A DNA stretch of 64,000 bases from Pseudidiomarina mangrovi (GCF_003999375.1 NZ_RJLC01000017.1:62001-126000); one strand, 5' to 3'; counted from the stretch's first letter, positions 37,694-45,883 are shown. The notes: generated from the letters alone by a model not told the origin. Translations and numbers: made by a program.

Positions 37694-38038
37694 ATGAACG
37701 AATCACAGAAACTGCAAAATTGGCTCGGTTTTAGCTGGCTGGCGGCGATGCTGAACACCTTTTTCTATTTACCGGCAGGGCTTATGTTTCTGATGTATTA
37801 CTTATTACATCAGCCGTTACAACAAACTACTTCCAAGCCACTGTTGTTGCTTGCTAGTGTGGCCTGTCTGTTGGTTTGGGTGAATTCGGTGCTGGTTTTA
37901 ATAGGGCAAAGTTATTTGGCCAAACAGAGCAAGCATAGAGTTTATATCATCACCGCGTTGCCATTGCTCGGTTTAGCTGCGGGCGCACTGGGCTTGGTGA
38001 TGGTGTTAGTAATTTTTGGACAAAATGGCTTTTCATGA
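37694..38038 (+). CDS. Small membrane protein of unknown function
   Basis: This 114-residue protein has three membrane helices (about 12-36, 47-70, 82-108) and no motif I recognise. It is 6 bases after the Excalibur-like gene and overlaps the following metalloprotease gene by ATGA, so the four genes are likely co-translated. Confidence 0.62.
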   Translation: MNESQKLQNWLGFSWLAAMLNTFFYLPAGLMFLMYYLLHQPLQQTTSKPLLLLASVACLLVWVNSVLVLIGQSYLAKQSKHRVYIITALPLLGLAAGALGLVMVLVIFGQNGFS

Positions 38039-39297
38039 AACAACTTTTGCAATTAGGGTTATTGGCGGCGCTTATCGTCGGCTTGACGGTGGCAGTACAA
38101 CAGGCGCAAGCGCCTGCGCCAAGTATTGCCATTACGCTGTCCAAACAGTCTGCTGAGCATTGGCAAGTAGCCTATCAAAGCCCGCAACCAGTTCACCAAT
38201 TGGTATTTATTCGCAACCCCGATCAATCACGTCAGCAGCGCTGGCTGCCACTCGATAGCGCTTTTGAAATGAGCCTGACTGCGGCTAATGAAGAGCGTAT
38301 TCGGCGTCGTGATGGCGCGCTATTCGAGCAGGTCTCGTTGCAACTTACCCCAACGTATGTGGCGCTCGATAAAGACTATGCGCCATTCTCACCCTTTACC
38401 GATGGCGGCATGGCGTGGTTTACCGGGCGTTTTAAAGTGTGTCCTGAGCACTGTGACAACAGCGCTGCTATTAACTATGACTTCACCATGCAGGCTTTGG
38501 CGAGCGATGCCATTCGTATTCCGGCACAACAATTTACCGGTACAGCGAATTGGGTAGAGGCTGCCGATGATGGCCAGGTGGTGTATGTTGGCCCACAGCA
38601 ACAAACCGACCCATTCTTAGATAGCGTGATTGACCCCGGCCTGCCGTATGCGCTGCAAACCTCGTTGCGTTACGATTTACCGCCGATGTTGCAGTATTTT
38701 GCTGAGCGCTTGCAGCCGTTAGCAGCGCCACCTATTTTATTCGCCTCGTTTAGCCCTACTGATGATGGTCGTTATGGTCAACAGGGCGGGGTAATTGGTC
38801 GTCAACTGTTTGTGCATTGGTATGGGCACAGCATGCATGAGCGCATGACCGAAGCTAATTTTATTAACGACACGCTATGGTTTTTTGCCCATGAAGTAGG
38901 GCACCTCTATCAAAGTAATATTTATTCCAATGACGATGCCTGGATCCACGAAGGTGTGGCTGAGTTCATGGCCTATGATTATTTGCGTGCAAGCAGTGGC
39001 CGTGACGATTATTTGCAGCAACGCTTGGCGCAAGCCGAACAGCAATGCCAAACAGTAGCCAGCGGGGGCAGTGCGTTTGCTAAGCATTACAGTTGTGGTT
39101 TGTTACTGGCGGTGACCATGCACGAGCGGTTATTGCAGCAGCATGCCGCCGGTTTGTATCGGTTGTGGCAGGCTTATAAAGCCGTGCATGAGGGTGGCGC
39201 GCCAGTTGACGCCACCACCTACTTACAGGTGTATCAACAGCTTACCGACGCAGCTAGTGCTGCGGCGATTCACCAGCAGCTGCAACAATTGCGTTAA
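38035..39297 (+). CDS. Exported gluzincin-type metallopeptidase, peptidase MA-like
   Basis: This 420-residue protein has a signal peptide (about 1-25, ending AQA) and a zinc metalloprotease core in its C-terminal half: HEVGH at 286-290 and the third ligand, probably Glu306, in WIHEGVAEF, 15 residues further on. This fits the gluzincin (peptidase MA / M1-M61) superfamily. The N-terminal half (about 30-250) is a beta-rich region of unknown role with a Cys pair (CPEHC). It is probably periplasmic. It ends the unit of M14 peptidase, Excalibur-like and membrane protein. The substrate is unknown. Confidence 0.78.
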   Translation: MKQLLQLGLLAALIVGLTVAVQQAQAPAPSIAITLSKQSAEHWQVAYQSPQPVHQLVFIRNPDQSRQQRWLPLDSAFEMSLTAANEERIRRRDGALFEQVSLQLTPTYVALDKDYAPFSPFTDGGMAWFTGRFKVCPEHCDNSAAINYDFTMQALASDAIRIPAQQFTGTANWVEAADDGQVVYVGPQQQTDPFLDSVIDPGLPYALQTSLRYDLPPMLQYFAERLQPLAAPPILFASFSPTDDGRYGQQGGVIGRQLFVHWYGHSMHERMTEANFINDTLWFFAHEVGHLYQSNIYSNDDAWIHEGVAEFMAYDYLRASSGRDDYLQQRLAQAEQQCQTVASGGSAFAKHYSCGLLLAVTMHERLLQQHAAGLYRLWQAYKAVHEGGAPVDATTYLQVYQQLTDAASAAAIHQQLQQLR

Positions 39298-39314
39298 GCC
39301 GTTGACCGCGCAGT

Positions 39315-39875
39315 TTAAGACAGCGCGGCAATATCCTGTGCTGCGGCAGCAAGTGCTTGTTGCCGTGGCTCATCACCCATATTGACGCCTTCAGCGCGAA
39401 TTAAATGAATATCGTTTAAGCCAATAAAACCAAGTACCGTGCGCAGGTAGCTCTCTTGGTGATCCATAGCTGCCGCTTCGCCTTTGCTGTATACGCCACC
39501 ACGGCCGGAGGCGATATAGATGGTTTTGCCAGGTAACAAGCCCTGAGGGCCTTGTTCGGTGTACTTGAAGGTCACGCCGGCTTTCACGATACGGTCTAAC
39601 CAAGCTTTAAGCTGAGTTGGAATGGTGAAGTTGTACATGGGTGCGCCAATGACAATGGCGTCGGCCGCCTTTAGCTCATCAATCAGCTGATTGGTCAGGG
39701 CGTTGTCTTGAGTTAATGCTGCCGCATCTAAATGTGGGATCGGCTCGGCGACTAAGTCGCGATGCGTCAAGGTGGCTTGGTGTTGCGCTTGCAAGCGCTT
39801 GACGATGTCAGCGGTTAACTGGCGGCTGACTGATTGGCCCGGGAATAAACCTGAATCTAGTTGTAAAATATGCAT
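39315..39875 (-). CDS. azoR: FMN-dependent NADH:quinone reductase / azoreductase AzoR
   Basis: This 186-residue flavodoxin-fold enzyme reduces quinones and azo compounds at the expense of NADH. Family features are the FMN phosphate loop SGLFPGQSVS, the PMYNFTIPTQLKAWLDRI block and the YIASGRGG segment. The frame opens 4 codons earlier, but GAGGT 5 bases before ATG 39875 supports this start. It is divergent from a LysR regulator across a region rich in TTCCA/TGGAA repeats, so it is probably that regulator's target. Confidence 0.92.
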   Translation of the reverse strand: MHILQLDSGLFPGQSVSRQLTADIVKRLQAQHQATLTHRDLVAEPIPHLDAAALTQDNALTNQLIDELKAADAIVIGAPMYNFTIPTQLKAWLDRIVKAGVTFKYTEQGPQGLLPGKTIYIASGRGGVYSKGEAAAMDHQESYLRTVLGFIGLNDIHLIRAEGVNMGDEPRQQALAAAAQDIAALS

Positions 39876-39937
39876 GGTGTACCTCATTGTTGAAATCAGT
39901 TAGGAATGACTTAATGACTTATGGCACTAGTATAGAG

Positions 39938-39975
39938 TGTTCCATTTTTATCGGTAGATAGATAATATGGAAACA
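39938..39975. promoter_or_regulatory. Imperfect TGTTCCAT / ATGGAAACA inverted repeat in azoR-lysR spacer
   Basis: TGTTCCAT (39938-39945) and ATGGAAACA (39967-39975) face each other 21 bases apart and carry the same TTCCA half-site as the tighter palindrome at 39978-39995. Two sets of half-sites are typical of LysR regulation, with one recognition and one activation site. Confidence 0.4.
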
Positions 39976-39977
39976 AT

Positions 39978-39995
39978 CGTTCCACAAATGGAACG
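39978..39995. promoter_or_regulatory. Perfect 18-bp inverted repeat, likely LysR operator
   Basis: CGTTCCA-CAAA-TGGAACG has 7-bp perfect arms and a 4-base centre. It includes a T-N11-A core as in LysR boxes, and lies 32 bases before the preferred regulator start and about 100 bases before azoR. An alternative regulator start at 39967 would place it inside the coding region. Confidence 0.6.
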
Positions 39996-40026
39996 AATGA
40001 AAAGATTCATTATTGGATACGTAGCC

Positions 40027-40959
40027 ATGGCCATTCCAGATTTAACTAATTTTCTTATTTTTGCGCGGGTGGTTGCGGCCGGTAGTATCAGCGCTGGGGC
40101 GCGTGAGCTTGATATGCCGAAATCCACTGTGAGTCGGCGCTTAACGGACTTAGAGCAGCAACAGGGTGTACGCTTGTTGCATCGTGGTACCCGCGGACTG
40201 CGTTTGACCGATATTGGTCGCGCCTTTTTGGCCCATTGTGAAACCTTAGTAGAGGCTGCTGAGGCGGCCCAGCAAGTCACCCAGTTGGTACAAGAAACCC
40301 CGCGTGGCGATATCCACTTGAGTTCACCCTTTGCCCTTAGTCAAAGTATGTTACGTGAGTTATTGCCGGAGTTTATGCGACGCTACCCCGAGGTGCGGGT
40401 GCATTTATTGGTCACCAACCGACCGGTAAACCTGATTGAAGAGGGCATTGACGTGGCGCTGCGGGTGCGATCTAGTATTGACGATTCATCATTGATTGCG
40501 CGGCCTTTGGCTGATGCGCCGTCAACGTTATTTGCGGCACCATCATTGTTGGCTGGCCGCAGCGATTTACATCCACTGGACTTGATTCATTTACCGCAGT
40601 TGTCATTGCATTACACCAGTGGTCGCTATCGCTATGAATTTACCCACCGTAGTGGTGAACAGTTATCATTAAGCTACCGGCCACGACTTATTACCGACGA
40701 CATGTTTGTATTGTTAGAGTCAGCCATTGCTGGCCACGGCGTAGTGGCACTACCCAATTACATTGCCGCAGATGCGGTAAAACAGGGGCATCTGCAGCTG
40801 GCCTTGCCGGATTGGCGCTTACCGATGGGGATCATGCATATGGTTTATCCGTATCGGCGAGGTCTGCTGCCGGCGGTGCGGGTACTGATTGATTTTTTAG
40901 CCGAACAAATGCCATTAGCCGCAAAGCGCTCACTATTAATCGATACCCCCAGTATTTAG
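40027..40959 (+). CDS. LysR-family transcriptional regulator
   Basis: This 310-residue regulator has an N-terminal winged helix-turn-helix (FLIFARVVAAGSISAGARELDMPKSTVSRRL) and a C-terminal substrate-binding domain with the GDIHLSSP and VNLIEEGIDVALRV blocks of the DsdA/CrgA-like LysR group. In-frame ATGs exist at 39967 and 39997, but a likely operator lies across that interval and LysR proteins normally begin about 5-8 residues before the helix, so 40027 is preferred. No strong ribosome site is seen at any of the three. It probably controls the divergent azoR. Confidence 0.9.
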   Translation: MAIPDLTNFLIFARVVAAGSISAGARELDMPKSTVSRRLTDLEQQQGVRLLHRGTRGLRLTDIGRAFLAHCETLVEAAEAAQQVTQLVQETPRGDIHLSSPFALSQSMLRELLPEFMRRYPEVRVHLLVTNRPVNLIEEGIDVALRVRSSIDDSSLIARPLADAPSTLFAAPSLLAGRSDLHPLDLIHLPQLSLHYTSGRYRYEFTHRSGEQLSLSYRPRLITDDMFVLLESAIAGHGVVALPNYIAADAVKQGHLQLALPDWRLPMGIMHMVYPYRRGLLPAVRVLIDFLAEQMPLAAKRSLLIDTPSI

Positions 40960-40992
40960 GGCTTTTCTTTTGCCGTCAGCTGACTACAATCA

Positions 40993-41010
40993 TTTAAACA
41001 GTTGTTTAAA
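40993..41010. promoter_or_regulatory. Perfect 18-bp palindrome upstream of the acyl-CoA dehydrogenase operon
   Basis: TTTAAACAGTTGTTTAAA has two 8-bp arms and a 2-base centre. It shares AAACA-N2-TGTTT with the gltA palindrome at 26154-26171 and lies 35 bases before the operon's first ATG, a position suited to repression. Confidence 0.7.
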
Positions 41011-41045
41011 AATACTTATCGCCAACAGCGAGACGAGGAAGCCCC

Positions 41046-42272
41046 ATGGATTTTAATCCCAGCGCCAAAACTTTGGATTATCGGCAACGGCTGATTGCCT
41101 TTATGCGTGAGCATATTGAGCCGATTGAAGCGCACTATCACAAAGAAAACCGCCGTTTGAATGCCGATGGTGATTGGCGCACTTGGCAGGTGCCACCGAT
41201 TGTCACCGAGTTGAAGGCCAAGGCCCGTGCGGCTGGCTTGTGGAATTTATTTTTACCCGATAATGAGTTAGGCGCTGGTTTAAGCACATTGGAATATGCG
41301 CCCTTGGCCGAAGTGATGGGTCATAGCTTATTAGCCCCCGAGATATTTAATTGCAATGCACCGGATACTGGCAATATGGAAGTGCTGTATCACTTTGGCA
41401 GTGCCGGCCAGCAACAGCAGTGGTTGACACCGTTACTGCGTGGTGAAATTCGCTCGGTCTTTTGTATGACAGAGCCTGATGTCGCCTCCTCCGATGCTAC
41501 CAATATGCAAGCGCGTATCGTTGCCGATGGCGATGATGTGGTCATTTCTGGGCGTAAATGGTGGTCGACCGGCTTAGGCCATCCGCAGGCAAAATTTGCC
41601 ATTGTGATGGGGCTGACCGATCCCGAAGCCGAAAAACACCGCCGTCATAGCATGGTGTTGGTGCCGCTAGATACCCCTGGCGTGACCATAGAACGTATGT
41701 TACCGGCTTTTGGCGAGTACGATGCCCCGTACGGTCATGGTGAGGTGTTATTTGATAACGTCCGCGTGCCAGCAAGCAATGTGATTGGTCAACTTGGCGA
41801 TGGCTTTAAGATTGCCCAAGGGCGGTTAGGGCCGGGCCGTATCCATCACTGTATGCGTGCGTTAGGCGCGGCAGAACGGGCGTTACAACTGTTTGTACAA
41901 CGCGGCCAAGACCGGATTGCCTTTGGTCGGCCGTTGCTACAACTGGGCGGCAATATGGAACGCCTGGCGGATATGCGTATTGCTATTGACCAAGCGCGCT
42001 TACTGACTTTCTATGCGGCGTGGAAGATTGACCAAGTGGGTGCTATGAAAGCGCTGGCTGAAATTTCAGCGATCAAAGTGGCAGCGCCGAATGCCTTGCA
42101 AATGGTGGTGGATGAAGCCATTCAGATTTTTGGTGGTGCTGGCATGAGTCATGATGTGCCGCTTACTGCATTGTTCGCTATGGCGCGGGCACTTCGCATT
42201 GCTGATGGCCCTGACCAAGTGCATCGCGCCACCATCGCCAAAGTTGAACTGGCCAAGTATCGGGAGCGTTAG
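41046..42272 (+). CDS. Acyl-CoA dehydrogenase, ACAD10/11-like
   Basis: This 408-residue flavoprotein has the three acyl-CoA dehydrogenase domains: helical N-terminus, beta middle domain (FCMTEPDVASSDATNM, KWWSTGLG) and helical C-terminus with FGGAGMSHDVPL and RALRIADGPDQVHRATIAK. The last block is typical of the ACAD10/ACAD11 branch. GAGGAA 5-6 bases before ATG 41046 supports the start. The next gene, 3 bases away, is an APH-like kinase, the partner fused to this dehydrogenase in mammalian ACAD10/11. A role in catabolism of unusual (for example 4-hydroxy) fatty acids is inferred. Confidence 0.9.
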   Translation: MDFNPSAKTLDYRQRLIAFMREHIEPIEAHYHKENRRLNADGDWRTWQVPPIVTELKAKARAAGLWNLFLPDNELGAGLSTLEYAPLAEVMGHSLLAPEIFNCNAPDTGNMEVLYHFGSAGQQQQWLTPLLRGEIRSVFCMTEPDVASSDATNMQARIVADGDDVVISGRKWWSTGLGHPQAKFAIVMGLTDPEAEKHRRHSMVLVPLDTPGVTIERMLPAFGEYDAPYGHGEVLFDNVRVPASNVIGQLGDGFKIAQGRLGPGRIHHCMRALGAAERALQLFVQRGQDRIAFGRPLLQLGGNMERLADMRIAIDQARLLTFYAAWKIDQVGAMKALAEISAIKVAAPNALQMVVDEAIQIFGGAGMSHDVPLTALFAMARALRIADGPDQVHRATIAKVELAKYRER

Positions 42273-42275
42273 GCT

Positions 42276-43355
42276 ATGACCGCTAGTAACCGTAGCGAAG
42301 ACCAAGCGGGGCAAGTGCGCAGTGGTGAAGAGCTACCCGTGGCGCAACTACAACAGTGGTTACAGCAGCAACTCCCGGAACTCAGTGGTGAGATGCAGGT
42401 CAGCCAGTACAGCGGTGGCGCCTCCAATTGGACCTATCGGCTGCAATTTGCCAACGCCGATTTAATTTTACGCCGACCACCAGCCGGTACCAAGGCCAAA
42501 TCAGCCCATGATATGGGCCGCGAGTATCGCATTCAAAAAGCGCTCAAGCCGGTGTTTGCAGCGGTGCCAGAGATGCTCCTGTACTGCCAAGATGAGAGCA
42601 TTATTGGTGCTGAATTTTATGTGATGGAACGCATTGCTGGCATTATTCCGCGCAAAAATATGCCGCGCGATGTCACGCTCAGCGAGCAGCAAACTCGCCA
42701 GCTGTGCCAAAATGCGCTGGATACTTTAATTCAATTGCATCAGGTTGATATTGAGCAGGCTGGTTTAAGTGACCTAGCCAAAGGAGCGGGGTATACCCAG
42801 CGCCAAGTCAGTGGTTGGAGTGAGCGCTACGGTAAGGCGAAAACTTGGAATGTGCCCAGTGGTAAGGGCATTATGGCGTGGCTGCAAGCCAATATGCCAA
42901 ACCGCGAACGGATTTGCATGACCCATAACGATTTTCGCTTTGATAATTTAGTGCTCGACCCGAGCGATCCAACCCATATTATTGGCGTGCTAGATTGGGA
43001 ATTAGCCACCCTGGGCGACCCGCTGATGGACGTCGGTAACATGTTGGCTTATTGGATCCAAGCCGATGACGATGCGGTAGCACGCTCAACGCGGCGTCAA
43101 CCCACCCATCTATCTGGCATGTTCACACGCAAGCAAGTTATTGATTATTATTGCAAAGCTATGAACGTATCAGCGCGAGACTTTAGTTTTTACGAAGTAT
43201 TTGGGCTATTTCGCTTAAGTGTGATTGCCCAGCAAATTTATTACCGCTATCACCACGGCCAAACCAATAATCCCGCGTTCAAGAATTTTTGGTTTTTGGT
43301 CAATTATTTACACTGGCGTTGTCGCCGTTTAATCAAGCAAAGTAAAAGGATCTAG
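42276..43355 (+). CDS. APH-family phosphotransferase, ACAD10/11 kinase-like
   Basis: This 359-residue kinase-fold protein shows the APH catalytic motif THNDFRFDN (His217, Asp219, Asn224) and the metal-binding LDWELATLGDPLMD (Asp240). This form is typical of the kinase half of ACAD10/ACAD11 and of LvaA in levulinate catabolism rather than of aminoglycoside resistance enzymes. The start is 3 bases after the dehydrogenase stop. The likely substrate is a hydroxyacyl-CoA, phosphorylated before elimination by the dehydrogenase-like partner; this is inference from family knowledge. It should not be read as a resistance gene. Confidence 0.88.
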   Translation: MTASNRSEDQAGQVRSGEELPVAQLQQWLQQQLPELSGEMQVSQYSGGASNWTYRLQFANADLILRRPPAGTKAKSAHDMGREYRIQKALKPVFAAVPEMLLYCQDESIIGAEFYVMERIAGIIPRKNMPRDVTLSEQQTRQLCQNALDTLIQLHQVDIEQAGLSDLAKGAGYTQRQVSGWSERYGKAKTWNVPSGKGIMAWLQANMPNRERICMTHNDFRFDNLVLDPSDPTHIIGVLDWELATLGDPLMDVGNMLAYWIQADDDAVARSTRRQPTHLSGMFTRKQVIDYYCKAMNVSARDFSFYEVFGLFRLSVIAQQIYYRYHHGQTNNPAFKNFWFLVNYLHWRCRRLIKQSKRI

Positions 43356-43357
43356 TC

Positions 43358-44110
43358 ATGCGCAAAACCATTCTAATTACCGGCGCCAGCTCAGGGCTGG
43401 GCGAAGGCATGGCTAAGCAATTTGCGGCAATGGGGCGTAACTTAGCCTTATGTGCGCGGCGTACCGACCGGCTTGAGCAGCTTCGCACCGAGCTATTAGC
43501 ACAGAATCCCGATTTAACCATCAGTGTGAAGGCCTTAGATGTGAATGATCACGAGGCGGTGTTTCGGGTCTTTAAAGAATTCCAACAGGAGTTTGGTGAG
43601 ATAGACCGGGTGATCGTCAATGCAGGTATGGGCAAGGGTGCATCATTAGGCACCGGCTACTTCTATGCTAACGTGCAAACCGCGCAAACTAACTTTGTTG
43701 CCGCCATTGCCCAATGTGAAGCGGCGTTGGAGATTTTCCGTGCCCAGCAACATGGCCATTTGGTGACCGTCAGCTCCATTAGCGCGTTGCGCGGTATGCC
43801 TCGAGCAATGACGGTTTATGCCGCCACCAAAGCAGGCTTATCGGCACTGACCGAGGGTATTCGCGCCGATTTAATTCGCAGTAAATCAGCAATTAAAACC
43901 AGCACCATTTGCCCCGGATTTATCCGTTCAGAAATCAACGAAAAGGTCAAAAACACCCCGTTTATGGTGGACAATGAGACCGGTTGTAAGGCCTTGGTGA
44001 AAGCTATCGAAAAAGAGCCCGTTACCGCTTATGTACCGGGCTGGCCATGGGCCGTGATTGCCTTTTTGATGAAACGCTTACCGCTCAAGTTAGTCATGAA
44101 GCTCGGTTAA
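43358..44110 (+). CDS. Short-chain dehydrogenase/reductase
   Basis: This 250-residue SDR has the nucleotide motif TGASSGLGEG, the NAGMGKG loop, catalytic Ser in TVSSISALRG and the YAATK pair (Tyr and Lys). The C-terminus carries a hydrophobic basic stretch (WPWAVIAFLMKRLPLKLVMKLG) that may touch the membrane. It follows the kinase gene by 2 bases and probably oxidises or reduces a hydroxyacyl or related product of the same pathway. Its 3' end overlaps the convergent 44090 gene by 21 bases. Confidence 0.9.
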   Translation: MRKTILITGASSGLGEGMAKQFAAMGRNLALCARRTDRLEQLRTELLAQNPDLTISVKALDVNDHEAVFRVFKEFQQEFGEIDRVIVNAGMGKGASLGTGYFYANVQTAQTNFVAAIAQCEAALEIFRAQQHGHLVTVSSISALRGMPRAMTVYAATKAGLSALTEGIRADLIRSKSAIKTSTICPGFIRSEINEKVKNTPFMVDNETGCKALVKAIEKEPVTAYVPGWPWAVIAFLMKRLPLKLVMKLG

Positions 44111-44596
44111 TTGACATAGATCCATGCGCTCGGTAGCAATACTGAGCGTATGTGGACGGTCATTAACGTCATCATACACCACCGAATTCTTCGCCAGAGC
44201 AATATCACCGCGGCTTTGACTATGAGCCACCAGCACCGTAGTTTGATTGCGCCAGCCGATGGTTAAACACTGTTGCATGCTGTCGTTGTGCAGCTTTTCA
44301 GCAGTCATGATGCGTTGCCAGTCACCATTTAATGGTTCAAATAGCCATAGTTCGTAGCCACTCCAACTCGGCTTGCCGCCGCGCTGGCAATGCTGCAGAT
44401 GTAATTCAGCGGCGCCATCGCTGGTGGTCAGCAGTTCCAAGCTGGTGCAATCCGCCAATGGCGGCGGATCCGGTTCATAAACTGTCCACTTGTACACCAG
44501 TACCGCGCTAAACAGCACCGCTAAAGTAATAGCCGCTGCTAAAATCCAGATCCCTAAGCGCCGAATGGCTGCTCTCAATTTTCCTAGCCAGTTCAT
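44090..44596 (-). CDS. Membrane-anchored protein of unknown function
   Basis: This 168-residue protein has one N-terminal membrane helix (about 14-36) after a basic start, then a periplasmic-type domain with four Cys (ADCTSL, LQHCQRG, QQCLTIG, DLCQLT), perhaps two disulfides. I recognise no family. It overlaps the pirin gene by 4 bases and so is its operon partner. Confidence 0.6.
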   Translation of the reverse strand: MNWLGKLRAAIRRLGIWILAAAITLAVLFSAVLVYKWTVYEPDPPPLADCTSLELLTTSDGAAELHLQHCQRGGKPSWSGYELWLFEPLNGDWQRIMTAEKLHNDSMQQCLTIGWRNQTTVLVAHSQSRGDIALAKNSVVYDDVNDRPHTLSIATERMDLCQLTELHD

Positions 44597-45561
44597 TGAT
44601 TGTCCTCTTGACTCGGCAGTTCCGGAGCCATCATTCGCTCCCCTTGATAACTACTGACACTGCCAAAGCGGCTATGACCAACATTCCATTGCTGTTGTGC
44701 TTGCTGTAATTGTTGCATATCAGCAGCGACAAAATTCCACCACATTCGCACTGGTTGCTCGAAGGCTTCACCGCCGATCACCAGCAGTTTGGTATCCGCT
44801 GAAAGCTCAATCGCCAACCGTTGCCGATTACTCCCCAGATTGAGCAATTGGTGTGCCACGACGGTTTGCTCGAGGCTATCAATACGACCCGTAACCACGT
44901 ATAAAGCATGCTCAAATTCGCGCTCTAGGACCAGTTCAATGGCAGTGGCTTTTGGGGTGCTGAGCAGCAACGCTATTGATGGATGAAAACTCAATGCTGG
45001 TGAGGTGAAACGTTGCACATTGTCACCATCATCACGACGATAGCTGCCGACCAACAGACTGGCGGTGCAGTCACCGATAGAAAATTTCGGCACCTGCGGA
45101 TAATGGTCAAAGCGCGGTTGGGTATCTGCGCTTGCCGGTGGCAGGGCACTCCATAGCTGCAAACCATGCAGTGGCTCACTGAGCTGTTGATCAGCCACTT
45201 CGGCATGGCTTATACCGTGGCCACTGGTCATTAAATTGAGTTGGTCACGGCGCAAGGGCTGTTGGTAGCCGAGGCTATCGTGATGCAGCAGTTGTCCGGA
45301 AAATAACCAAGTGATGGTTTGTAAGCCGCAATGCGGGTGCGGTGCCACGTCAAAATCAGCATAGTCAGCTATCGGTAGTGGACCAAAATGATCAACAAAG
45401 CACCATGGCCCAACCATGCGCAGACCACGCTGCGGGATCAGTCGTTGAACCGTCAATTTCGGGCTGATTTTTCGCGCTAAAGGCAAATAAACCGTGGCAT
45501 CACGTTGCAATAATTCAGATTCACACAGTTCGGCTTGGTTATCATCGATGCTGCGACTCAT
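44593..45561 (-). CDS. Pirin-family cupin protein
   Basis: This 322-residue bicupin protein has the pirin hallmarks: GPWCFVDHFGP, the first metal site HPHCGLQTITWLFSGQLLHHDSLG (His, His, His and Glu-type ligands in the first cupin) and TSGHGISHAEV. Some pirins are quercetinases or redox sensors; many have unknown roles. The second cupin is more diverged, as usual. A GGAG lies about 10 bases before the ATG. Confidence 0.9.
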   Translation of the reverse strand: MSRSIDDNQAELCESELLQRDATVYLPLARKISPKLTVQRLIPQRGLRMVGPWCFVDHFGPLPIADYADFDVAPHPHCGLQTITWLFSGQLLHHDSLGYQQPLRRDQLNLMTSGHGISHAEVADQQLSEPLHGLQLWSALPPASADTQPRFDHYPQVPKFSIGDCTASLLVGSYRRDDGDNVQRFTSPALSFHPSIALLLSTPKATAIELVLEREFEHALYVVTGRIDSLEQTVVAHQLLNLGSNRQRLAIELSADTKLLVIGGEAFEQPVRMWWNFVAADMQQLQQAQQQWNVGHSRFGSVSSYQGERMMAPELPSQEDNQ

Positions 45562-45703
45562 GTAGGTTAGGTCTCCATAGGTTAGAAAATGAGTATGGCA
45601 TTGACCGCGATAATAGTCGAATAGTGCGGTGTGACGCTTTTCACACTGGCTAGAATTGGGTATTGTGGTGTGGTAATAAACCAGCCTATCTCACGGGGGC
45701 ATC

Positions 45704-45883
45704 ATGCTGATTGCACTAGTGGTGGTTATTATCGGTTTAGTCACGTTGCTCAGCGGCGTGTGGGAGCAAAATTATGTCACCATTGCCATTGGTGTGGTGC
45801 TGATGACCGGTGCTTGGCTCAGTTTCTATTTAACCTGGCGTAAACACGCTAAAGCAGGACAGATAAACCATGATAAAAACTAA
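45704..45883 (+). CDS. Tiny membrane protein (59 residues), unknown
   Basis: I found this reading frame by eye. It encodes 59 residues with two membrane helices (about 2-19 and 24-46) and a basic polar tail. GGGGG 6 bases before ATG 45704 is a good ribosome site, and the 3' end overlaps the next small gene by 14 bases, which supports expression. No family is recognised. Confidence 0.6.
   Translation: MLIALVVVIIGLVTLLSGVWEQNYVTIAIGVVLMTGAWLSFYLTWRKHAKAGQINHDKN

Noticed and set aside
39967-40026. Upstream ATG (39967) as the LysR start
   Set aside because: It would add 20 residues before the normal LysR N-terminus and place the likely operator palindrome in the coding region.
42276-43355. Aminoglycoside resistance gene
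   Set aside because: The APH motif form (LDWELATLGDP) and the acyl-CoA dehydrogenase neighbour point to the ACAD10/11 and LvaA group, not to drug-modifying enzymes.
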